From Ensifer sp. USDA 6670 (GTDB taxonomy: Bacteria; Pseudomonadota; Alphaproteobacteria; Rhizobiales; Rhizobiaceae): DNA of 64,000 nt. Below the pieces are notes generated by a model. It was not told where the DNA came from and did no database searches. It saw only the letters and a program-made list of their open reading frames with translations. Of the stretch, positions 42,276-49,800 are shown piece by piece. The stretch is taken from assembly GCA_000421085.1 (NCBI GenBank), contig ATWE01000002.1:186001-250000 (forward strand). Reading direction: 5' to 3'. Each line of letters starts with the position of its first letter. Position 1 is the stretch's first letter. The position numbers and the translations under genes are program-made.

Positions 42276-42445
42276 CTCGCCAATCGCTGTCCCCTGCCCG
42301 GCCACCGCGGTCGTGCCGCATGCGAATAATCTTCGGAACATTCATCCGATTGCCGGGTTCTGGCAACCCCTGCTGCCTCGCGCGACTGACCTGCGCCACT
42401 CCGGGCGCAAGATGCCGCGGCCGATGCAAATCGAGAGGGTGCGCC

Positions 42446-43012
42446 ATGCCATCTCCCAACCAAACGCCGAAGGCGGTACCCATCCCGCCTGCCGGCTCAG
42501 CGCTGATCCTGCTGAAGATCAACGGCGTCGACCGCTCGCTGTCGATCGATCCGCGCACGTCTCTGCTCGACGTTCTGCGCGAGCATTTGAGCCTTACCGG
42601 GCCCAAGAAGGGATGCAATCAGGGCGCCTGCGGGGCCTGCACGGTTCTGATGGACGGCCAGCGCGTCCTGTCCTGCCTGTCGCTGGCGGTTCAGCTCGAA
42701 GGCCGGGAGATCACCACGATCGAAGGCATCGCCAACGGCGAGCTTCACCCGCTGCAGGCCGCATTCATAGAGCATGACGGATTCCAATGCGGCTATTGCA
42801 CGCCCGGGCAGATCTGTTCGGCGATCGGAATGTTCCAAGAATTTCAAAACGGCTTGCCGAGCGCCGTGACCGGGGACATGGCCGCGGCCACGATCGAGTT
42901 CTCGGACACCGAGATCAAGGAGCGCATGAGCGGCAATCTCTGCCGTTGCGGGGCTTATGTCGGCATCTGCGAGGCGATCCACAGCGCATTTGACCGCGAG
43001 GTGGCGAAATGA
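42446..43012 (+). CDS. paoA: [2Fe-2S] subunit of a PaoABC-type aldehyde oxidoreductase
   Basis: A 188-aa iron-sulfur subunit. Cys57, Cys62, Cys65 and Cys77 bind the plant-type cluster; Cys115, Cys118, Cys166 and Cys168 bind the second. It resembles PaoA/YagT, but the first 18 residues (MPSPNQTPKAVPIPPAGS) contain no twin-arginine motif, so unlike the Escherichia coli enzyme this one is probably cytoplasmic. GAGAGGG lies 8 bp before the ATG. Its stop overlaps the paoB start (ATGA). Confidence 0.87.
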   Translation: MPSPNQTPKAVPIPPAGSALILLKINGVDRSLSIDPRTSLLDVLREHLSLTGPKKGCNQGACGACTVLMDGQRVLSCLSLAVQLEGREITTIEGIANGELHPLQAAFIEHDGFQCGYCTPGQICSAIGMFQEFQNGLPSAVTGDMAAATIEFSDTEIKERMSGNLCRCGAYVGICEAIHSAFDREVAK

Positions 43013-43992
43013 AGAGCTTCGCCTATGCGAGAGCAGCAGATCTGGAAACCGCGGTGCAGCTCCTCTCCAAGACGCCGAATGCGAAGCTCCTCGGCGGCGG
43101 CACCAACCTTGTCGACCTGATGCGCGAGAACATCGAACAGCCGGACGCGCTGGTGGATGTGACCGGGCTGCCCCTGGACCGGATCCAGGAGCGGCCGGAC
43201 GGCGGCCTTGTTATCGGCGCTACGGTAAGGAACACGGCGGTCGCCGTCCATCCGGTCGTGCGGGACCGCTATCCGCTTCTGGCTCAGGCGATCGTGTTCG
43301 GGGCATCGGGCCAGATCCGCAATATGGCGACCGTTGCGGGCAACCTCATGCAGCGGACGCGCTGCCTCTATTTCTACGACCACGCCGCGCGCTGCAACAA
43401 GCGTGCACCGGGCGCGGGATGCGATGCGATCGGGGGCTTCAATCGGATGCACGCGATCCTCGGAGCCTCGGACAGCTGCATCGCCACCCATCCGTCCGAT
43501 ATGTGCGTCGCCCTGGCGGCGCTCAATGCGAAGGTGAAGGTCGTCGGGCCCAACGGCGAACGCACGATTGCCTTCGAGGATTTCCACCGCTTGCCCGAGG
43601 ATACACCCCACATCGAGACGGACCTGCAGCCCGGCGAACTCATCACCGGCATCGAGATCCCACCGCTCGGCTTTGCCAGGCGCTCGCTCTATAGAAAGAT
43701 TCGCGACCGCGCGAGCTATGCATTCGCTCTGGTCAGCGTGGCCGCCGCTCTGGAGGTCGACAACGGCAAGGTCAGGAACATCCGTCTGGCACTCGGCGGC
43801 GTGGCGCACAAGCCGTGGCGGGCTACCGAAGCCGAGCGCGTTCTGGCGGGAGCGAACGCTGGCCCGGAGAGCTTCAGACAGGCGGCGGAAGCCGAGCTCG
43901 CGCCGGCAAGAGGCCTCGCCCATAATGACTTCAAGATCGAGTTGGCGAAGCGCACGATAGTCGGCGTGTTGGGCGAGTTGGCCGGAGGGTAA
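43009..43992 (+). CDS. paoB: FAD-binding subunit of a PaoABC-type aldehyde oxidoreductase
   Basis: A 327-aa CO dehydrogenase medium-chain-type flavoprotein. LLGGGTNLVDLM (residues 27-38) and QIRNMATVAGNLMQ (102-115) are the FAD motifs. The insert with Cys119, Cys129, Cys138 and Cys157 matches the extra [4Fe-4S] loop described in PaoB/YagS and not found in most xanthine oxidases. It links the iron-sulfur subunit to the final electron acceptor. It overlaps paoA by 4 bp and precedes paoC by 1 bp. Confidence 0.88.
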   Translation: MKSFAYARAADLETAVQLLSKTPNAKLLGGGTNLVDLMRENIEQPDALVDVTGLPLDRIQERPDGGLVIGATVRNTAVAVHPVVRDRYPLLAQAIVFGASGQIRNMATVAGNLMQRTRCLYFYDHAARCNKRAPGAGCDAIGGFNRMHAILGASDSCIATHPSDMCVALAALNAKVKVVGPNGERTIAFEDFHRLPEDTPHIETDLQPGELITGIEIPPLGFARRSLYRKIRDRASYAFALVSVAAALEVDNGKVRNIRLALGGVAHKPWRATEAERVLAGANAGPESFRQAAEAELAPARGLAHNDFKIELAKRTIVGVLGELAGG

Positions 43993-43993
43993 G

Positions 43994-46285
43994 ATGAGCG
44001 TCCTGCAGAAGCTTATGGAAACCGTCGTCCAGTTCATGCCCGACAAGGCGCCGGACCCGCTCATCCACAAACATGGTTACCTCGGCACGCCCGTCAGCCG
44101 CGTCGACGGGCAACGGAAGGTGAAAGGTGAAGCGCGCTTCACCGCGGAATTCGAGATCGAAAATCTGGCCTATGCCGTTCCGGTCTGCAGCACGATCGCC
44201 AAGGGGCGGATTATCTCAATCGACGCCTACGATGCCGAAAGGAGTCCGGGCGTCATAGCGATCGTCACTGCCGAAAACGCCCCGAAGATGAAACGGCCGC
44301 CGCTCATGGATGTAAGGCACATGGACAAGGGGTTCGCGGCCAGTGACCTCGCTGTTCTGCAGGACGACAAGATCAGCTGGGATGGGCAGCCGGTCGCGGT
44401 TGTCGTTGCCGAAACGCTCGAACAGGCGGAGCATGCGGCTTCGCTCGTGCGCGTCGAATATGATGAGAAGGCAGCGCGCGTCTCATTCGAGGATCTCAAG
44501 GCGGAAGCGACCGTACCGTCCGCCGTCATGGGCGAAGATCCGGAACTCGAGATCGGCAACGCTCAGAAGGCTTTCGCGGCGGCGGCATTCAAGGTCGACA
44601 ACCTCTACCGGACACCGCACTACAACCACAACGCCATAGAGCCGCATGCGGCGATCGCCGCCTGGGACGAAGACGGCAGGTTGACGGTTTTCGACTCGAC
44701 CCAATTCGTAAACGGCTGCAAGCATGCACTCGCCGGCATGTTCGGCCTTGACGGGGACGACGTGCGCGTCATCGCGCCATTCGTCGGCGGCGGCTTCGGC
44801 GGCAAAGCCGCCTTGTGGAATCACACCGCGCTGTGTGCGGCGGCGGCCAAGGTGGCCAATCGACCCGTGAAGATGGCGCTTTCGCGCGAAGACGTTTTCC
44901 GCCTCATCGGCGGCCGCACGCCTTCGGAACAGCGCGTCGCGCTCGGCGCCGACAAGGAAGGAAAGTTCGCGGCGATCATTCACACCGGGGTGACCGCGAC
45001 GACCACCCACGCCAAGTTCCCCGAACAATTTTCATTGACCCCGCGGCATCTCTACGCATCGCGGACAATGTCCGTCGGTCAGAAGGTCGTCAATCTCGAT
45101 ACCGTCGCCAACACATGGATGCGCGCGCCGGGGGAATCGATCGGCACTTTCGCTTTGGAATCGGCCATAGACGAACTCGCCTACGCGATGAAGATCGATC
45201 CGGTCGAACTTCGCCGTTTGAACGAGCCCGAAAGGGATCCGACGAAAGGCACGGAATTTTCGAGCCGTCATCTCGTCGAAGCCTATCGGCGGGGCGCGGA
45301 AAAGTTCGGCTGGAGCGGGCGACCCGCCGAACCGTGTTCGCAACGCGATGGAAAGTGGCTGATCGGACAAGGCGTGGCGACGGCCTATTACCCGGTCTTC
45401 CGCTTTCCCGCAGCAGTTCGCCTGCGCATTGCCGCCGACGGCAGCGCACTGGTGCAGGCGGCGGCGAACGAAATGGGCATGGGAACGGCGACCGTGCAGA
45501 TTCAGCACGCAGCCGACCGTCTCGGCCTGCCACTCGAGATGGTTTCATTCCGCTACGGAGACTCCGACCTGCCGGATTCTCCGATCATCGCCGGCGGCTC
45601 CAGCCAGACCGGCAGCATCGCCGCGGCGGTGCAGGTGGCCGTCGAAAAGGCCCATCGCGAACTCGTCAAACTCGCGGGTAACGGTTCGCCGTTGGCAGGC
45701 GCAAACGTAGAGATCGAGGCGCGTGACGGCGGGCTCTTCCTGTCCGGCGAGGGAAACAAGGGCGAGACCTACGCCTCGATCCTGAAGCGTGCCGGACGTG
45801 ATTTCATTGAAGTGGAAGAGACTTCGGGAATGCCGTTCGAGGTGATGAAGTACTCCATGGCCTCATATGGCGCGCAATTCTGCAAAGCTCGCGTCAATCG
45901 GGAATCGGGCGAAGTGCGGATTTCGCGCTGGCTCGGCTCCTTCGATTGCGGCCGGATCCTCAATCCGAAAACGGCCGTCAGCCAGCTTCGCGGCGGGATC
46001 GTCATGGGGATCGGCATGGCTCTCGCGGAGGAAACCCTGCTCGACACGCGCCGCGGGCGGATCATGAATCCGTCACTCGCCGAATATCATGTCCCGGTGC
46101 ATCTCGACGTGCCGCATATCGAGATCATCTACAACGACATTCCCGACGAGCATACGCCTCTCGGCGCACATGGGGTCGGGGAAATCGGCATAACGGGCGC
46201 GGCGGCGGCAATTGCGAATGCCATCTTTCACGCGACTGGAAAACGCATTCGCGATCTGCCGATAACGCTCGGCAAGCTGCTATGA
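43994..46285 (+). CDS. paoC: Molybdopterin subunit of a PaoABC-type aldehyde oxidoreductase
   Basis: A 763-aa molybdenum subunit of the xanthine oxidase family. It has FVGGGFGGKAALWNHTA for the cofactor and GAHGVGEIGITGAAAAIANA with the catalytic Glu near the C-terminus. GGAGGG lies 6 bp before the ATG. PaoABC oxidises a broad range of aldehydes to acids. No paoD-like gene for inserting and sulfurating the cofactor is in the window, so that factor must be coded elsewhere. The operon ends tail to tail with the DUF1537 gene; a small GCCCT/AGGGC hairpin lies in the 19-bp gap. Confidence 0.88.
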   Translation: MSVLQKLMETVVQFMPDKAPDPLIHKHGYLGTPVSRVDGQRKVKGEARFTAEFEIENLAYAVPVCSTIAKGRIISIDAYDAERSPGVIAIVTAENAPKMKRPPLMDVRHMDKGFAASDLAVLQDDKISWDGQPVAVVVAETLEQAEHAASLVRVEYDEKAARVSFEDLKAEATVPSAVMGEDPELEIGNAQKAFAAAAFKVDNLYRTPHYNHNAIEPHAAIAAWDEDGRLTVFDSTQFVNGCKHALAGMFGLDGDDVRVIAPFVGGGFGGKAALWNHTALCAAAAKVANRPVKMALSREDVFRLIGGRTPSEQRVALGADKEGKFAAIIHTGVTATTTHAKFPEQFSLTPRHLYASRTMSVGQKVVNLDTVANTWMRAPGESIGTFALESAIDELAYAMKIDPVELRRLNEPERDPTKGTEFSSRHLVEAYRRGAEKFGWSGRPAEPCSQRDGKWLIGQGVATAYYPVFRFPAAVRLRIAADGSALVQAAANEMGMGTATVQIQHAADRLGLPLEMVSFRYGDSDLPDSPIIAGGSSQTGSIAAAVQVAVEKAHRELVKLAGNGSPLAGANVEIEARDGGLFLSGEGNKGETYASILKRAGRDFIEVEETSGMPFEVMKYSMASYGAQFCKARVNRESGEVRISRWLGSFDCGRILNPKTAVSQLRGGIVMGIGMALAEETLLDTRRGRIMNPSLAEYHVPVHLDVPHIEIIYNDIPDEHTPLGAHGVGEIGITGAAAAIANAIFHATGKRIRDLPITLGKLL

Positions 46286-46304
46286 GCAGCCCTTCCAGAG
46301 GGCC

Positions 46305-47633
46305 TTAGCCCCGTCCATCCCGGATCATCAAAAAATAGTCGTCGAGGCCGACCTGGCCGCCCTTGAGAGCGACCTCCATGCCGTCCACCCTCGGATCGGC
46401 GCTATGCGCGGTGCAGAGGGGCGACCCCGGCGACTGCGGAAGCGGCAGCCGCAACGTAAGTGCGTCGACAGAAAGCTGGCCAAGGGCATGGCTCGACGTA
46501 TCTCCCCCGGCGATGACAGCGCGGCGGAGCCCGGCGCGCGTCACCAGCTCTCTCAGCAGCGATCCGAGCCGTTCGCCGATCCGGTGGCGCGAGCCATCCT
46601 CCAGAGGAATGGCATCGCCCCGATCGGCAGAGGGGCCGAGTGCGGTATAGAGAATGACGCTCCGGCCCTTCTCCAGAGAGGCCAGCCCGCGCGCGACCGC
46701 ATCCTCGATTGCTGCGCCCGCATCCGCCGCCGCGAGTGCGACCGCATCAAGCGCGATCCCGTCGAAACCTTTCTCCATCGCATGACGGATTTGCCGCTCC
46801 GTCGTCGGAGAGACGCTGCCGGAAACCACCGCGATCCGGTCGACCGGTCCAGGCGGCGCGAATTCCGGCGCTTCGCCGATCAGGCCAAGGCGACGCCATT
46901 CGCGAACGAGTGCATATTCGATGCCGGACGAGCCGCAGACGAATTGCCCTTCGGCCATTCGCATCCGCCAGAGCTGTCGCCCGACGACGGCCTGGCTCCC
47001 CTCATCCGCGACATCGAGAAGGACGAGTTGGTGATCCGCGAAAGCCCTGTCGGCGAAGGCGTCCACGTCCGGCGACGCGAGTTGCACGACGTCTACAAGA
47101 GCCGCGCTGAGCGATGTCTGCCGCGAAAGGTGAAGACGGATATCCGCCTCGTTCATCGGGGTCACCGGATGCCTGCTCATCACCGGATGGCGGTCGATGC
47201 GGTAGGTTTCACCGCGAAAGGCGGCGAATAGATTGCCGAAGGCGGTGTAGCGGCGTATCTGCGGCGCGCCGATGACGAGCGGCACCGGTGCGGCGCCGAA
47301 GACATCCCGCCCGATCTCGATCGCCTTGCCTATGTTGCCGACACCGGGGCTCGAATCGAAGGTCGAGCAGACCTTGTAATGGGCGATCTCCGCCTTCAGC
47401 GCCTTCAGCCACAGAAAGGCCGGCGGAAGGTTTTCCGCCATCCAGCCCGGCGTTTGGCTGCGGCTGGTGCCCGCGAGCCCGAAGGCGCGGCAACGGCCGA
47501 AGCGCTCGAAGAGCGAAGGCTCGGGCACCTTGAGAAACAACGCGGTTTCGACGCCCTGGGAGGAGAGTGCCTCCATCACGTCGGTCGAGCCGGTCAGGTC
47601 GTCGCCGTAGTAGCTGAGCAAGGGAATGTGCAT
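46305..47633 (-). CDS. DUF1537 four-carbon/sugar-acid kinase, probable partner of the RuBisCO-like protein
   Basis: A 442-aa kinase of the DUF1537 group (OtnK/DtnK/OiaK). The N-terminal domain starts YYGDDLTGSTDVMEAL, whose Asp-Asp-x-Thr-Gly-Ser motif contacts the substrate, and the C-terminal domain carries the nucleotide loop VIAGGDTSSHAL. I chose the ATG at 47633, with GGAG 7 bp upstream. It lies 23 bp after the RuBisCO-like gene. Known pairs of this kind act in apiose/apionate use, where OiaK phosphorylates 3-oxo-isoapionate; 3-oxo-tetronate kinase is the alternative. Confidence 0.87.
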   Translation of the reverse strand: MHIPLLSYYGDDLTGSTDVMEALSSQGVETALFLKVPEPSLFERFGRCRAFGLAGTSRSQTPGWMAENLPPAFLWLKALKAEIAHYKVCSTFDSSPGVGNIGKAIEIGRDVFGAAPVPLVIGAPQIRRYTAFGNLFAAFRGETYRIDRHPVMSRHPVTPMNEADIRLHLSRQTSLSAALVDVVQLASPDVDAFADRAFADHQLVLLDVADEGSQAVVGRQLWRMRMAEGQFVCGSSGIEYALVREWRRLGLIGEAPEFAPPGPVDRIAVVSGSVSPTTERQIRHAMEKGFDGIALDAVALAAADAGAAIEDAVARGLASLEKGRSVILYTALGPSADRGDAIPLEDGSRHRIGERLGSLLRELVTRAGLRRAVIAGGDTSSHALGQLSVDALTLRLPLPQSPGSPLCTAHSADPRVDGMEVALKGGQVGLDDYFLMIRDGRG

Positions 47634-47656
47634 CGGGATCTCCGGTCGCGCTGACG

Positions 47657-48931
47657 TCAGGCGCCCTTGCCGTCGGCGAATTTTTCGAGCGATTGCGCCA
47701 GTTCGGGATGATCCCTGGCATAATCCGCCAGCGGGATCCCGGCCACTGCCGCCTCCCAGGCCTGACGTACGGCCCTGACGCCGGCGCCGGGTCCGCCGGG
47801 ATGGCTGACGATGCCGCCGCCGCAGAGATAGAGCAGGTCGGTCGTATGCCCCGTCCGGGCATAGGTCTCGGGCGCCTGTCCGCCCCATTGGCCGGACCCC
47901 ACGACCGGCAGCGGACAATCCTCCTTGGAAAAGAGCGGCGTGGTCACCGCCTTGAAGGACTTCACGAAGCTCTCGTCAGGCTCCCAGTATTTGACGCGGA
48001 TGCCGTTGATCTGCAACTGATCCACCCCGAGGAGCCGCCAGAACTGCTGCCAGACCGAAAACTCCATTCCCAAGCCGCCATGACGGGTGAGAATGTCCCA
48101 GCCGTTGCGATGGGCGTGGAGCACGAGGCCGGAGCGTTTGCGCAGGAAGGCGACGCCGCCCATTCCGACGGAATTGATGTTGACGACCGCCGCGTTGCCG
48201 CCGGCTGCGACCACCATATCGTGGTTTCGCATCATCTCGTCCGGGTCGGTATGGGATATGCCGAAGGCATACATGACCTTCCTGCCGGTTTTCTGCTCGT
48301 GGTCGAGGATTCTTGGCATGATGGCTGCAATCCGCGCACTCAGCGGCGAATAGGCCGGGCTCATCAGCTTCTCGTCGTCCTTGATGAAATCCACCCCGGA
48401 GGAAAGCAGGTCGCCGACGAGCACCCCCGTTTCCTCGGGCCGCAAACCCAGCGCCGGCTTGACGATCGTGCCGATGATCGGACGGCCTTCGACACCGGTA
48501 AGGCGCCGGCTGCCGGCGACACCGAACTGCGGACCCGGATGCGCCGCCGCGAACTCCGGCGGCAGCTTCATATCCACGATGCGGATGCCGGTCATTCCCT
48601 TGATGGAATAGACGCCGCCGATCGCAATGGTCATCAAGGCGGAAAGATCCGTTCCCACCGCATCGAGCGGGAAGGCAATCTCCGCATCCGCCCGATTGAA
48701 GCGGGTGGCGCTTCCCGCCTCGTCCGGCCATGAGGCTCGATAGGCCGGTTCGAGGCGGCGAATAGCCACTACACGCGCAGCCGCCCGCGCCTTCAGCTCT
48801 TCGGTTTCGCCCGGCACCGGCACGAACGTTCCGGTCGACTGATCGCTTGCGATCTTTCTCGCCAGGACTTCGACATCTCCCGGGGCCTCGATGCGGTAAG
48901 TGATGCGTATCACGGCAGCGCTCTTTTGCAT
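47657..48931 (-). CDS. RuBisCO-like protein (form IV)
   Basis: A 424-aa large-subunit homologue. The carbamylation site is kept as Lys184-Asp-Asp-Glu187 (DFIKDDEK), the substrate Lys158 lies in TIVKPALGL, and LHAHRNG matches the active-site His region. The loop 6 Gly-Lys motif of true RuBisCO is not seen, so CO2 fixation is unlikely. Members near DUF1537 kinases have been assigned as 3-oxo-isoapionate-4-phosphate decarboxylase (OiaX) or transcarboxylase/hydrolase (OiaT). I chose the ATG at 48931 where the family sequence begins; its ribosome site is weak. Confidence 0.9.
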   Translation of the reverse strand: MQKSAAVIRITYRIEAPGDVEVLARKIASDQSTGTFVPVPGETEELKARAAARVVAIRRLEPAYRASWPDEAGSATRFNRADAEIAFPLDAVGTDLSALMTIAIGGVYSIKGMTGIRIVDMKLPPEFAAAHPGPQFGVAGSRRLTGVEGRPIIGTIVKPALGLRPEETGVLVGDLLSSGVDFIKDDEKLMSPAYSPLSARIAAIMPRILDHEQKTGRKVMYAFGISHTDPDEMMRNHDMVVAAGGNAAVVNINSVGMGGVAFLRKRSGLVLHAHRNGWDILTRHGGLGMEFSVWQQFWRLLGVDQLQINGIRVKYWEPDESFVKSFKAVTTPLFSKEDCPLPVVGSGQWGGQAPETYARTGHTTDLLYLCGGGIVSHPGGPGAGVRAVRQAWEAAVAGIPLADYARDHPELAQSLEKFADGKGA

Positions 48932-48959
48932 TGGATTCAGTAGCGTCTCTCGCGCAACT

Positions 48960-48973
48960 GGTATAATGAGTAT
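48960..48973. promoter_or_regulatory. GGTATA-type operator candidate with an embedded TATAAT
   Basis: GGTATAATGAGTAT lies 79 bp before the NanR-like start and 29 bp before the RuBisCO-like start. GGTATA is the NanR half-site in Escherichia coli. The perfect -10 TATAAT at 48962-48967 on the plus strand is part of it, though no good -35 was found. Confidence 0.4.
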
Positions 48974-49051
48974 CTGAGTTAGGCAACAGAAATCTCGCCT
49001 GCCGGAAGAAACCTGCCTATAGAGAATGAGCCGCAAGCTGTTGGAGTTCAC

Positions 49052-49765
49052 ATGGTCATCCAATCAGAGCCCATTATCCGCAGGAAACTTTCCGACGAGG
49101 TATTTGCGCGGCTCAAGGCATTGATCGAAAGCGGCGAACTGCAACCGGGAGACGAAATGCCTTCCGAGCGCATGCTGATGGAGCGGTTTCGGGTGGGACG
49201 CCCCGCCATTCGCGAGGCGATGCAGGCGCTCGCGAATATGGGGCTGATCGAGATCTCGCATGGCGAGCGGGCCAAGGTGCTGCAGCCGACGGCGCGGTCG
49301 CTGCTTCGGCAGGTGGATGCCGCGGCCAAGATCATGCTTGCGGCGTCCTCGGATTCGCTGGAACACCTGAAGAGCGCGCGCATCTTCTTTGAACGCGGCA
49401 TGGCGCGGGAGGCGGCAAGCAGGGCCGAGGCCGGCGACATTGCGGCGCTGGAGGAAACCTTAAAGCGGCAGCAGGCGGCACTCGAGGATTCCGATGCCTT
49501 CATCGCCGCGGACATGGCATTCCACACCCGCATTGCCCAGATTTCCGGCAATCCGATATATACCGCCGTCAGCGAGGCGATGCTCGGCTGGCTCAAAGAG
49601 TATCATACGGAAATGCTGATCTGGACCGGCCGGGAGAACGTGACCCTCACGGAACACGAGGAAATCATCGATTGTATCCGCCGTGGCAATCCGGACGAAG
49701 CCGAGCAGGCGATGATCAGACACCTCGAGCGCTCCCGCACGCTCTATGCTCCGAAGGGCAGGTAG
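49052..49765 (+). CDS. NanR-like GntR/FadR-family regulator of the RuBisCO-like/kinase pair
   Basis: A 237-aa FadR-subfamily regulator. The winged helix (residues about 10-72) reads SERMLMERFRVGRPAIREAMQALANMGLIEISHGERAKV, very like NanR in its NGERA-type wing. The FCD domain includes FHTRIAQISGNPIYTAV, where His contributes to the metal site. It diverges from the RuBisCO-like gene, so it most likely represses that two-gene operon until a sugar-acid intermediate appears. No sialic acid genes are present, so NanR similarity is structural only. Confidence 0.87.
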   Translation: MVIQSEPIIRRKLSDEVFARLKALIESGELQPGDEMPSERMLMERFRVGRPAIREAMQALANMGLIEISHGERAKVLQPTARSLLRQVDAAAKIMLAASSDSLEHLKSARIFFERGMAREAASRAEAGDIAALEETLKRQQAALEDSDAFIAADMAFHTRIAQISGNPIYTAVSEAMLGWLKEYHTEMLIWTGRENVTLTEHEEIIDCIRRGNPDEAEQAMIRHLERSRTLYAPKGR

Positions 49766-49800
49766 GCCGGAGGCTTCCCGCGGAATCTGCAGACCGCTGA

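Noticed and set aside
47657-48931. Photosynthetic-type CO2 fixation by the RuBisCO homologue
   Set aside because: Loop 6 residues of true RuBisCO are missing and no phosphoribulokinase or small subunit is present.
49052-49765. Sialic acid catabolism control by the NanR-like protein
   Set aside because: No nan genes lie near it; the adjacent operon codes for a RuBisCO-like protein and a sugar-acid kinase, so the similarity reflects the subfamily only.
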